This document shows positions 16,656-25,213 of a stretch of DNA of 64,000 nt, piece by piece. Position 1 is the first letter of the stretch; each line of letters begins with the position of its first letter. The stretch is taken from positions 124,001-188,000 of the forward strand of contig NZ_JAMLDX010000003.1 in the NCBI RefSeq assembly GCF_024211275.1, given 5' to 3'. A program made the translations under genes and the position numbers. The notes beneath the pieces are model-generated. The model ran no database searches, had not been told where the DNA came from, and saw only the letters and a program-made list of their open reading frames with translations. Source of the stretch: Sphingomonas tagetis (lineage in GTDB: Bacteria; Pseudomonadota; Alphaproteobacteria; Sphingomonadales; Sphingomonadaceae).

Positions 16656-19514
16656 ATGAAGCGTCTTCGTCTCAACACGATCTTGCTGGCGGGCGTCAGC
16701 GTTGTCGCCTTTTCGGGCAGCGCGCTCGCGCAGGATGCCGATACGGCCCCGGAGGCCCAGGAGACCGCCGAGCAGGCGATCGTCGTCACCGGTTCGCGCA
16801 CGATCAGCAACGGCAACAACAGCCCGACGCCGGTCACGGTGATCGCGACCGACACGCTCAAGGACCTGCGCCCGACGAGCCTGACCGAATCGGTGCAGGT
16901 GCTCCCGGTCTTTTCCGGCTCGCGCAGCCAGACCAGCAACCCGTCCGCGACCGGCGGCGTCGGCGGCGGCAATGGCGTCGCGGCGCAGCTCAACCTGCGC
17001 AACATCGGCGCCAACCGTAACCTCGTGCTGATGGACGGCCGCCGCGTGCCGCCGACGTCGATCAGCAACATCGTCGATGCCGACGTTATCCCGCAGCTGC
17101 TGATCGAGCGTGTCGATACCGTCACCGGCGGCGTGTCGGCGGTCTATGGCTCGGACGCGGTTACCGGCGTCGTGAACTTCATCACCAACAAGAACTTCAC
17201 CGGCGTGAAGGCCTATATCCAGGGCGGCATGTCCGAATATGGCGATGCCGGGCAGATGTCGGCGGGCGTTGCCGCGGGCAGCGACCTGTTCGGCGGGCGC
17301 GGGCATCTGACGCTGAGCTACGAATATCGCGACGACGAGGGCGTCGATCGCCGTTCGGCGCGGCCGTGGTTCAACCGGCCCGTGGTGGTCGGTAGCGGCA
17401 CCGTGGCCGCGCCGTACCGGCTAATCACCAACGCGACGCTCGCCAATCTGCCGTTCGGCGGGCGCATCACCTGCACCGGGGTCTGCCCGGTCAACGGCCA
17501 GTATTTCGCGAGCGACGGCGTGCTCAGCGCGTTCGTGCCGGGTACTACCTATGCCGGCACGCCCAACACGCAGGTCGGCGGCGCGGGCGGCTATGTCGAT
17601 CTGACGCTCAAGGCCGAGCAGCGCATGCACCAGATGTATGGCCGGTTCGACTTCGAACTCGGCGAGAACATCAACTTCTTCCTCGTCGGCAGCGCCAACT
17701 ACAAGCGCAACTCCTTCTACACCGACGAAGTTCAGCTTCAGAACATCACGATGAGCCGCACCAACGCGTTCCTCGCGCCCAGCTATCAGGCGCAGATCCC
17801 GACCGCGACCTTCACCTTCAACCGCATGTTTGCCCAGCCCGAGCGCGCCAACGCCGTGCCGGAATCGCGCCAGCTGATGGCGACGCTGGGGTTGAACGGC
17901 AAGGTCGGCAGCTTCGACTGGAACTTCGCCTATACGCGCGGGTCGTCGCGGCTCGAGACGCTGCTGCGCAACAACGTCAACAACCAGAAGCTGTCGGCCG
18001 CGCTCGACGTGGTGACCAACGCCGGAGGCCAGCCGGTCTGTTATGCCGCGACGCAGGCGGCGACCGCGGCGGCCTATGCCAGTTGCGTGCCGCTCAACCT
18101 GTTCGGCCCGACCTCGGCCAGTGCGGCGGCGATCGACTATATCCTCGATGACACGCCCTATGTCGCGCAGACCAATCAGGACGATGTGATCGCCGACATT
18201 TCGGGTTCGCCGTTCGACAATTGGGCGGGGCCGGTGACGGTCGCGCTGTCGGGCGAGTGGCGCAAGCAGACCTTCGAGTCGAGCAGCGCGGCGTCGCCGG
18301 TGATGTACGCCGACTGCACCAATCTGCGCTTCAACTGCACCGCGCGCAACGTGACGACGGGCGCCGGGACCTTCCTCTATCGGCAGACCTTCCCGGCCAG
18401 CCCGCAGATCAAGCAGTCGGTGTGGGAAGTCGCGGCGGAGGCCAATGTGCCGCTGCTGCGCGACACCGCCTTCTTCAAGTCGCTCGATCTCAACGGCGCT
18501 GTGCGCTACACCAGCTATGACACGGTCGGCGATTACTGGACGTGGAAGATCGGCGCCGACTGGCATCTCAACGACGACCTGCGCTTCCGCGGCACGATCT
18601 CGCGCGACATCCGCGCGCCGACGCTCAACGATCTTTACGCGCCGACTTCGGTCGTCATCGTCAACAATCAGGATCTGCTGACCGGTGCGACCAACCAGGT
18701 GCCTTCGGTCAACGTGCCCAACCCGAATTTGACGGCGGAGATCGGCAAGACCTGGACCGTGGGCGGTGTGTACAAGCCGAGCTTCATTCCCGGCCTCAGC
18801 CTCGCGGTCGATTATTATTCGATCAAGATCGACGGCGCGATCACGACGGTTCAGGGCTTCCAGGCCAATATCCAGAACGGCTGCAACCTCAACGGCGTGT
18901 CGCTCTATTGCGACCTGATCGTGCGCAATGCGGCGGGGACGGTGACGTCGTGGCTGGTGCGCCCGGTCAACCTCGCGCAGATCGAGACTTACGGCGTCGA
19001 TTTCGAACTGAACTATAATGGCCGGCTGTTCGGGCAGGCGTTCAACCTTCGCGGTCTCGCCGCGTGGCAGCCGCATATCCGTTACATCCAGCCCTCGGTG
19101 CCGACGATCGACCAGGGCGGCGTGGCGTTCGGCTCGACCGGCCTGACGTCCAGCCCGTCGGTGCGGCTGACCGGTATCGCCAGCTATGCAGTGACCGACG
19201 CGTTCAAGGTCAGCGCGATGTACCGCTGGCGCAACCGCATGAAGCTGTGGGGCGATCCGACGGTGGTGTGGGCGGCGGGCGAGGGTACGGTCGCGCCCTA
19301 TGGCCAGATGTCGCTCAACCTGTCCTATGAGTTCAAGCCGTCGACCATCGGGAGCGCCGAGGTCTTCCTCAACATCCAGAACCTGTTCAACGCGATCCCG
19401 CCCGCGGCGAACGCGCCGGGCACTTCGACCTCGCCGGGCGGGTTCGGCGGCTTTGCGATCACCGACGATCCCATCGGCCGCTTCTGGACCGCGGGCGTGC
19501 GCTTCCGCTTCTGA
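16656..19514 (+). CDS. TonB-dependent receptor (large, oligomer-uptake type)
   Basis: 952 residues; the start is supported by GTAGGAGGGG just upstream. It has a signal peptide ending ALAQ, the TonB-box-like IVVTGSRTISNGN, a plug with LNLRNIGANRNLVLMDGRR and GGVSAVYGSDAVTGVVNF, and a long barrel ending in GVRFRF. It resembles receptors used by sphingomonads for sugars and phenolic esters rather than siderophores. It is paralogous to the receptor at 34306-37179. A strong terminator follows. Confidence 0.92.
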   Translation: MKRLRLNTILLAGVSVVAFSGSALAQDADTAPEAQETAEQAIVVTGSRTISNGNNSPTPVTVIATDTLKDLRPTSLTESVQVLPVFSGSRSQTSNPSATGGVGGGNGVAAQLNLRNIGANRNLVLMDGRRVPPTSISNIVDADVIPQLLIERVDTVTGGVSAVYGSDAVTGVVNFITNKNFTGVKAYIQGGMSEYGDAGQMSAGVAAGSDLFGGRGHLTLSYEYRDDEGVDRRSARPWFNRPVVVGSGTVAAPYRLITNATLANLPFGGRITCTGVCPVNGQYFASDGVLSAFVPGTTYAGTPNTQVGGAGGYVDLTLKAEQRMHQMYGRFDFELGENINFFLVGSANYKRNSFYTDEVQLQNITMSRTNAFLAPSYQAQIPTATFTFNRMFAQPERANAVPESRQLMATLGLNGKVGSFDWNFAYTRGSSRLETLLRNNVNNQKLSAALDVVTNAGGQPVCYAATQAATAAAYASCVPLNLFGPTSASAAAIDYILDDTPYVAQTNQDDVIADISGSPFDNWAGPVTVALSGEWRKQTFESSSAASPVMYADCTNLRFNCTARNVTTGAGTFLYRQTFPASPQIKQSVWEVAAEANVPLLRDTAFFKSLDLNGAVRYTSYDTVGDYWTWKIGADWHLNDDLRFRGTISRDIRAPTLNDLYAPTSVVIVNNQDLLTGATNQVPSVNVPNPNLTAEIGKTWTVGGVYKPSFIPGLSLAVDYYSIKIDGAITTVQGFQANIQNGCNLNGVSLYCDLIVRNAAGTVTSWLVRPVNLAQIETYGVDFELNYNGRLFGQAFNLRGLAAWQPHIRYIQPSVPTIDQGGVAFGSTGLTSSPSVRLTGIASYAVTDAFKVSAMYRWRNRMKLWGDPTVVWAAGEGTVAPYGQMSLNLSYEFKPSTIGSAEVFLNIQNLFNAIPPAANAPGTSTSPGGFGGFAITDDPIGRFWTAGVRFRF

Positions 19515-19540
19515 TCGCTTCCTCCCGAAGCACCCAACTG

Positions 19541-19574
19541 CGCCCTTCGGCCTTGGCCGGGGGGCGTTTTTCTT
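19541..19574 (+). terminator. Intrinsic terminator after the TonB receptor
   Basis: Stem CGCCCTTCGGCC / GGCCGGGGGGCG (two G-T wobbles) at 19541-19566, followed by TTTTTCTTT, 26 bp after the receptor stop. A textbook intrinsic terminator on the + strand. Confidence 0.85.
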
Positions 19575-20114
19575 TCAGGCGCTGTCGCGGCTCAATCCTT
19601 CGGTACGGTAGAAGCGCTCGATCGCTTGCGGCGAGGACAGGCGGATGCCGGGCAGGCCGAGCCGGGTGAAGGTCGCCGCGTTGCGCTTGCGGCTGCGCGG
19701 CGTGGCGATCACGATGTGATGGAGCATGTCCCATTTCAGCGTCTCGCGCGCGCCGGCGAGGCCACCGATGCGCGAGCCGCGCTCGAACAGCGTGCGGCGG
19801 AGATAGCGCCACAGGCTGGTGGCTGCGGACACGTCGAGCAGGATGACGCCGGTCGCGCGCGACAGCCGTTGCGGCAGGCAGCGCGAGTAATTGCCGTCGA
19901 TCACCCAGCGTTTGCCCGCAATCGCCGCATCGTGCAACGCGATGAACTCGGCATCGGGGCGCGGTTGCCAGTCGGTGTCCGGCAAATGATGGAGCTGGTC
20001 GAGATGCACCGCCGGCAGATCGCGGGCGCGGGCAATGGCATCGGCCAGCGTCGACTTGCCGCTGCTCGACGGCCCGAGGATACAGATGCGGGGGCCGAGA
20101 TCGTCGAGCGTCAT
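19575..20114 (-). CDS. P-loop NTPase, adenylate-kinase-like / DNA topology modulation family
   Basis: 179 residues. A Walker A motif ILGPSSSGKSTLADAIA lies at about 11-27. The nucleotide-kinase-like VIDGNYSRCL follows, then a region of arginines (YLRRTLFERGSR) that looks like a lid. Related proteins are annotated as FlaR or 'topology modulation protein', and their true substrate is unknown. It probably phosphorylates a small molecule in the cytoplasm. It stands 10 bp downstream of the cytochrome b561 gene on the same strand and may be cotranscribed. Confidence 0.75.
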   Translation of the reverse strand: MTLDDLGPRICILGPSSSGKSTLADAIARARDLPAVHLDQLHHLPDTDWQPRPDAEFIALHDAAIAGKRWVIDGNYSRCLPQRLSRATGVILLDVSAATSLWRYLRRTLFERGSRIGGLAGARETLKWDMLHHIVIATPRSRKRNAATFTRLGLPGIRLSSPQAIERFYRTEGLSRDSA

Positions 20115-20124
20115 GTCGGCTGCT

Positions 20125-20808
20125 CTACGGCAGCGGTGCGCCCAGCGCGATCCAGATCGTGACGATGGCGCTGAGCACGATGCCGATCAGCGCACGCGTA
20201 GCCGGGGCGGTTGCCGGTTGCTCGGTCGCCGCCGCGACCCGCTTGCGGCCCGTCACCATCGGGCGGACGAGGTTATCGCGCCGGACGAAGACGTAGAACA
20301 GGATCGCCGCGAGGTGCAGCCCGATCAGCGCCAGCAGCACGTTGAACATCGTCTCATGCCATTCGGTCGCGGCGTCGGACGTCTCGAAGCTGACGAGATC
20401 GGCGAGTGGCCCGGCGAACTGGCCGTCGGTATCCTGTGCGAACAGGCCGAGGCCGATCTGCAGTCCCAGCAGTCCGAGCAGCGCGATCACGCTCACCGCG
20501 CCGAGCGGATTGTGGCCAATCGATGCAGCGCCCGAGCGCAGATAGCCTGCAATCGCCGCCGGACCGCGCACGAACGAGGTGAAGCGCGCGGTCGCGCTGC
20601 CGGCGACGCCCCAATAGAGGCGGAAGATCAGCAGTCCGAGGAGGACATAGCCCAAGATGCGGTGGACGCCGAGCTGGCCGAACTCGGCGCTCGCCCACAT
20701 CGCCGGGATCAGCAGCACAAAGGCCCAATGGACCAGCCGGACCGGCCAGTCCCACAATCGAATCTCGATCTCCGGCGGCGGCGCTTCGGCCGCGACCGGC
20801 TCACTCAT
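20125..20808 (-). CDS. Cytochrome b561-domain membrane protein
   Basis: 227 residues from the ATG at 20808, which overlaps the upstream cytochrome c' stop by 4 bp. Four to five membrane helices are present, with histidines in the positions typical of di-haem b561/Ni-Fe-hydrogenase-type cytochrome b: WPVRLVHWAFVLLIP, ELGVHRILGYVLL-like GQLGVHRILGY, EWHETMFNVLLALIGLHLAAILFY. It would pass electrons between the quinone pool and the periplasmic cytochrome c' encoded by the coupled gene. Confidence 0.86.
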   Translation of the reverse strand: MSEPVAAEAPPPEIEIRLWDWPVRLVHWAFVLLIPAMWASAEFGQLGVHRILGYVLLGLLIFRLYWGVAGSATARFTSFVRGPAAIAGYLRSGAASIGHNPLGAVSVIALLGLLGLQIGLGLFAQDTDGQFAGPLADLVSFETSDAATEWHETMFNVLLALIGLHLAAILFYVFVRRDNLVRPMVTGRKRVAAATEQPATAPATRALIGIVLSAIVTIWIALGAPLP

Positions 20809-21248
20809 TCCTTCGCCCGGAAGCTGTCGTGGCAGCCCTTGCAGGTCGGACCGAGCGCCGCGGCGGCAGTCTTGACCGCGGCGATGTCGCCTGCGTCCGC
20901 AGCCGATTTCAGCGCGGCGGCGGCGGCGGCGAACTTGCCCGCTGCCGCCTTGAACTCGGCGGGCTTCTGCCAGATCTCGGCCTTCGCCTCCGTCTTGACA
21001 TCTGGCTCTGGTCCGGTGGTGCCGGGGAACCAGCTCGGTAGCGCCTTGGCCGAACTGTCGATCGACTCGGCGTTGGTCTTGATGACAGCCAGGTCGGGCG
21101 CGTCCTTCTTCAGCTCGGCGCCGATCGCCTTGTTGGCCTTGCCGATCGCTTCGAACTTGTCGTGGCGCGGGCTTTGCGGCTTGCCCGAGCAGGCGGTCAC
21201 CGCCGCCAGCACTGCCATCATTGCCACCGAAGTCATGGCACGCGTCAT
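20805..21248 (-). CDS. Cytochrome c' (class II cytochrome c), lipoprotein-like
   Basis: 147 residues. The N-terminus MTRAMTSVAMMAVLAAVTACSG looks like a lipoprotein signal (AVTAC). The mature part is a helical bundle and the haem-binding CKGCH lies near the C-terminus, as in class II c-type cytochromes. It probably exchanges electrons with the b561 protein made from the overlapping gene. Confidence 0.88.
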   Translation of the reverse strand: MTRAMTSVAMMAVLAAVTACSGKPQSPRHDKFEAIGKANKAIGAELKKDAPDLAVIKTNAESIDSSAKALPSWFPGTTGPEPDVKTEAKAEIWQKPAEFKAAAGKFAAAAAALKSAADAGDIAAVKTAAAALGPTCKGCHDSFRAKE

Positions 21249-21357
21249 ACCGATTCCCCTTGCTTGAACGACGAGAGTTTAGCCGCAACGCACGGCCGCG
21301 CGATCAACAACCGTGGCCCAGCCTATAAGTTTCGTTGCATCACGCCAACGGTTGCCG

Positions 21358-22593
21358 TCAGCCGACCTCGCGCAGCAGCGGACGCACCGCATTGCCCGCG
21401 ACATGGCGGCGCAGCAGCTCGATGAAGTCGCGGTGAAGCTGGGTCGGCAGCCAGTCGGCGCGCATCGTGATGCCGATCGACGGCGGACGGTCGATCGGAC
21501 CGAACGACAAGGGCGCCAGCGTCCCGTCCTCGTGCAGCAGCTCGTAGGAGGTCATCAGCGTCAGCCGGTCGCTGCGCGCGAGCAGGTGGCGGATCACCGG
21601 CAGCGAGCAGGTCGCGATCGAGGCCTTGGGCGCCTGCCCCGTGAACAGCCGCTCGAAGCACGCGCGGCGGCTCGACCCTTCGGTCGCCACCACCCATTCG
21701 TGATCGAGCAAATCGGCCACCGTTACCTTGCCCTGGCGCAGCAATTTGTGCCCGCGCCGCGCGACGATGTTGTACGGCGTTTCGCCCAGCGCCTCGTTGG
21801 AAAGATCGTCGCCGAGCGTCTCCTGCACGATGCCGATCACGAAATCGACGTCACCGGCACGCAGCCGGTTGAGCATCTCCGACGCGCCTTCGTTGATGAT
21901 CTTGACGTCGGCGTTGCGGTGCGTGGTGACGAATTCGTCGAGTACCGAGGCGAGCAGCACCGAGCCGCCAAAGGGCAGCGCGCCGATCGTGATCTGACTC
22001 GCGAAATTGCCGCGCGCGGTCTCGATCTCCTTGATGCCCCACTCGATCTCCTGCGCGGCGAGCTTGATCTTGCGGCCGAACTCGATCCCCTGCGGCGTCA
22101 CCATCACGCCGGCGGCGGTGCGGTAGTAGAGCGACTTCTTGACGTTGCTCTCGAGATCGCGCGCCGCGCGCTGGAGCGAGGCTTGCGACAGGCCGAGCGT
22201 CGTGGCGGCCTGCGCGAACGAGCCGCCATCGACGATCGCGATCAGGCTGCGTGCCTGCGAGCGCGAGATGCGGCGCGCGATCACCGGCGCGGCACTTTCG
22301 CCGCCGGGCACGCCAAGGTCGATCAGCGCGCGCTCGATCAGCGCGAACAGCCGCGTGGTGCGGCGGTGAAAAATCTCGCCCAGCTCGTTGAGATAGCTCC
22401 CGCTCGCGCGGCGTTCGAGCAACGCAACGCCGATCTGCTGTTCGAGCTTGGCGAGCGACTGAGTCACTGCCGGCTGCGACAGGTTGCACTCTTCCGATGC
22501 CTTGCGGACGCTGTTCAGCCGGCCGACGCTCTCGAACAGTTTGAGCTGGCGGAAACTCAGCGACGCGGCGATGCCGGCTGCATTGGTGTCCAT
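21358..22593 (-). CDS. LysR-family regulator with tandem helix-turn-helix domains
   Basis: 411 residues from the ATG at 22593. Two complete LysR-type winged helices stand in series: residues ~12-70 (LSFRQLKLFESVG, AVTQSLAKLEQQIGVALLERR) and ~100-160 (ARRISRSQARSLIAIVDGGSFA, ASLQRAARDLESNVKKSLYYR). One substrate-binding domain follows (ITIGALPFGGSVLLASVLDEF onward). Ordinary LysR regulators have one helix-turn-helix and about 300 residues. It is divergent from the first gene of the aromatic island across a 400-bp AT-rich gap and is the likely regulator of that island. Confidence 0.88.
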   Translation of the reverse strand: MDTNAAGIAASLSFRQLKLFESVGRLNSVRKASEECNLSQPAVTQSLAKLEQQIGVALLERRASGSYLNELGEIFHRRTTRLFALIERALIDLGVPGGESAAPVIARRISRSQARSLIAIVDGGSFAQAATTLGLSQASLQRAARDLESNVKKSLYYRTAAGVMVTPQGIEFGRKIKLAAQEIEWGIKEIETARGNFASQITIGALPFGGSVLLASVLDEFVTTHRNADVKIINEGASEMLNRLRAGDVDFVIGIVQETLGDDLSNEALGETPYNIVARRGHKLLRQGKVTVADLLDHEWVVATEGSSRRACFERLFTGQAPKASIATCSLPVIRHLLARSDRLTLMTSYELLHEDGTLAPLSFGPIDRPPSIGITMRADWLPTQLHRDFIELLRRHVAGNAVRPLLREVG

Positions 22594-22993
22594 TGATTTT
22601 GCTCCTCTCCTGACAAGAGGCGTAGCAGAAATTGATATGGGTTCAAACACCAGTTTTATCGCCCCGATCGGGCAACGAATCACGCTATATCACTCTGAAA
22701 ACAATAGATTTCATATAAATTTCTTGCTCTTCCAATTGGCCCTTGAACAGATTGAACGTAAATCATCTATCGATCGTGTTTACACGAAACTTATAACGCA
22801 GTGCAGCGTGCCTATCACCCTGATTCTTCGCGCGCATCTCCAACCGGCGATAGGAAATGCGTGGCGCTAGCCAAGATTTGATCCGGGCTTGTTGACCCCG
22901 CGCCGCTTCCGGCGCTCTTCACGAGGGGGCAAGCGTGGCCGTGAGACACCGGGGGTCGGACGCCGCCGCGCGAAAGGTTCAGGAGACACATCT
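22594..22993. promoter_or_regulatory. AT-rich divergent promoter region of the aromatic island
   Basis: 400 bp between the tandem-HTH regulator and the first decarboxylase-like gene. The stretch 22620-22800 is far richer in A+T than anything else in the window. Inverted motifs typical of LysR sites are present: TTGA-N7-TCAA at 22632-22646 and GTAAA-N16-TTTAC at 22758-22783. AGGAGA precedes the GTG at 22994. No credible gene lies here. It is probably the regulated promoter, possibly with a horizontally acquired junction. Confidence 0.5.
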
Positions 22994-23986
22994 GTGGCGG
23001 GTAAGGTTCATCTCAAGATCGCGGTTGCCGAGCATCCGCACACCTCGGCGATCCGCAGCGGCGAGATCGAGATCGAAGGCGTCGATGCCGAGTTCGTGAC
23101 GGTCAAGCCGCAGATCGGTGCGTTCCGCCGCATGGTCCGCGATGTCGAGTTCGACGTGTGCGAGCTGGCGCCGACCACCTATATCATCGCGCGTGCCTAT
23201 GGCGCGCCATTCGTCGCACTGCCGATCTTCGTGGTGCGCCGCTTTCACCACGCCGGTATGCTCGTCCGTCCGGATGCCGGCATCAAGGTGCCCAAGGATC
23301 TGGAGGGCAAGCGCGTCGGCGTCCGCGCCTATTCGGTCACCACTGGCGTATGGATTCGTCAGGTGTTCATCGACGAATATGGACTCGACAATTCGAAGGT
23401 CACCTGGGTGGTCGATGACGAGGAGCATGTGACTCAGCTCGAACTGCCGTCCAACGTCATCCATGCGCCGGAAGGGCGCAGCCTCGCCGACATGATCGCC
23501 GCGGGCGAGTTGCAGGCCGGCGTCGAGGCCGCGGCGGGCATCGGCCGGACCGGCGCGCCGACCGGCGGCTGGCAGGAAGTCGAGGCCGACTATCCCGACC
23601 TGATCCCCAATGCCGCCGAAGCAGAAGCCGAATATTATGCGCGCACCGGGGTCTATCCGATGCATGGCACCATCGTGGTCAAGGATTCGGTGCTTGCCGA
23701 GCATCCCTGGATCGCGCGGTCGCTCAACGACGCGTTCACGCGTGCGAAGGACGAATGGGTCGCCAAGCTCAATTCGGGCGAGGCGACCGGGGCGGGCGCC
23801 GACAAATATCGCAAGCTCCAGAAGATCGTCGGCAGCGATCCCTTGCCCTATGGCATCGAGGCGAACCGCGCGACGATCGAGGCGCTCGAAAAGACCGCAT
23901 TCGAGCAGGGGCTGACGCCGCGCCGCATGTCGATGGACGAGCTGTTCGTCGATCCGCAAACCGTTGCCGCGCGCCAGGACGCCTGA
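22994..23986 (+). CDS. 4,5-dihydroxyphthalate decarboxylase-like protein (first copy)
   Basis: 330 residues from the GTG at 22994, chosen for the AGGAGA just upstream. The family (Pht5/OphC) has a periplasmic-binding-protein fold but works in the cytoplasm, removing a carboxylate from dihydroxyphthalate to give protocatechuate. Visible features are LKIAVAEHPHTSAIRSGEI, FDVCELAPTTYIIARAYG, GKRVGVRAYSVTTGVWIRQV and the C-terminal YGIEANRATIEALEKTAFEQG. It has no signal peptide. LigJ follows after 3 bp. The substrate may be another carboxylated aromatic; a second, divergent copy lies at 30970. Confidence 0.8.
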   Translation: MAGKVHLKIAVAEHPHTSAIRSGEIEIEGVDAEFVTVKPQIGAFRRMVRDVEFDVCELAPTTYIIARAYGAPFVALPIFVVRRFHHAGMLVRPDAGIKVPKDLEGKRVGVRAYSVTTGVWIRQVFIDEYGLDNSKVTWVVDDEEHVTQLELPSNVIHAPEGRSLADMIAAGELQAGVEAAAGIGRTGAPTGGWQEVEADYPDLIPNAAEAEAEYYARTGVYPMHGTIVVKDSVLAEHPWIARSLNDAFTRAKDEWVAKLNSGEATGAGADKYRKLQKIVGSDPLPYGIEANRATIEALEKTAFEQGLTPRRMSMDELFVDPQTVAARQDA

Positions 23987-23989
23987 ACC

Positions 23990-25018
23990 ATGATCATCGA
24001 TTGCCACGGCCATTTCACCACGGTTCCCAAATCCTTCCGCGATTGGCGCGCACGCCAGGTCGAGTTCGCCGACGATCCGGTCAACGCGCCCAGGGTGAGC
24101 GAAGGTGCGATCCTGACCGACGACCAGATTCGCGAAGGGATCGAGGGCGGCCAGCTCAAGCTCCAGCAGGAGCGCGGCAGCGACGTGACCCTGTTCTCGC
24201 CGATCGCCGGACTGATGAGCCATCACCTCGGCAACGAGCGCACCAGCCTCGAATGGGCGCGCGTGTCGAACGATAACGTCAAGCGCGTGACCGAGCTCTA
24301 TCCGGACAATTTCGTGCCGGTCTGCCAGCTGCCGCAATCGCCCGGCGCGCCGCCCGCCAACAGCGTGCCCGAGCTGCGCCGCTGCGTCGAGGAACTTGGC
24401 TTTGTCGGCTGCAACGTGAACCCCGACCCGACCGGCGGCTACTGGACCGGTAAGCCGTTCACCGACCGCGAATGGTACCCGCTGTTCGAGGCGATGTGCG
24501 ACCTCGACGTGCCCGGCATGGTCCACGTCGCCGCGTCGTGCAATCCGAACTTCCACGGCACCGGCGCGCATTATCTGAATGCCGATACCAGCGTGTTCAT
24601 GCAGATTCTCCAGTCGGACCTGTTCAAGGACTTCCCGACGCTACGGCTGGTGATCCCGCATGGCGGCGGCGCGGTGCCTTATCATTGGGGGCGCTATCGC
24701 GGCATGAGCCTCGAGATGATGGACCGGCCGCTCGAAGGGCTGCTCGACAACATCTTCTTCGACACCTGCGTCTATCATCATCCCGGCGTCGAGCTGCTCA
24801 CCAAAGTGGTGCCGGTCGATAACGTGCTGTTCGGATCGGAAATGATCGGCGCGGTGCGCGGGCGCGATCCCGACTCCGGCGAATATTTCGACGACACCAA
24901 GCGCTATGTCGATGCGTGCGATGCGCTGTCGGATGACGACCGCTTCAAAATTTATGAGGGCAATGCGCGGCGGGTCTATCCGCGGCTGGACGCCAGCCTC
25001 AAGGCGCGCGGGCTGTAG
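23990..25018 (+). CDS. ligJ: 4-oxalomesaconate hydratase
   Basis: 342 residues, the same length class as sphingomonad LigJ. It hydrates 4-oxalomesaconate to 4-carboxy-4-hydroxy-2-oxoadipate in the protocatechuate and gallate 4,5-cleavage pathways. It is an amidohydrolase-fold zinc enzyme. The expected ligands are at the expected places: MIIDCHGHF (His6, His8), MVHVAAS (His179) and FGSEMIGAV (Glu284), plus IPHGGGAVPYHWGR. It is cytoplasmic. A terminator follows, so the first two genes of the island form a short operon. Confidence 0.88.
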   Translation: MIIDCHGHFTTVPKSFRDWRARQVEFADDPVNAPRVSEGAILTDDQIREGIEGGQLKLQQERGSDVTLFSPIAGLMSHHLGNERTSLEWARVSNDNVKRVTELYPDNFVPVCQLPQSPGAPPANSVPELRRCVEELGFVGCNVNPDPTGGYWTGKPFTDREWYPLFEAMCDLDVPGMVHVAASCNPNFHGTGAHYLNADTSVFMQILQSDLFKDFPTLRLVIPHGGGAVPYHWGRYRGMSLEMMDRPLEGLLDNIFFDTCVYHHPGVELLTKVVPVDNVLFGSEMIGAVRGRDPDSGEYFDDTKRYVDACDALSDDDRFKIYEGNARRVYPRLDASLKARGL

Positions 25019-25048
25019 GAAAGCCGCTTTTCAATCGTTCCTCCCTCC

Positions 25049-25079
25049 ACGGCCCCGTTCCCTCGCGGAGCGGGGCCGT
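25049..25079 (+). terminator. Intrinsic terminator after ligJ
   Basis: Perfect stem ACGGCCCCG / CGGGGCCGT with a 13-nt loop, followed by CTTGTTT, 30 bp beyond the ligJ stop. It separates the decarboxylase-ligJ pair from the following operon. Confidence 0.75.
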
Positions 25080-25213
25080 CTTGTTTGAGCGCATCCCGAC
25101 CGGCTCAAAACTTATGACCCCGCGCGCAGCTTCGACTGTTCGCCTTGCCCGGTTTGACGGAAGCAGGATCGGCAAAGGGCCGGTCGAACCGGCGGGGGAA
25201 TTAGGAGCAGGGC

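Noticed and set aside
17421..19076. Long minus-strand open frame inside the TonB receptor gene
   Set aside because: No domain and no ribosome-binding site; antisense shadow of the receptor.
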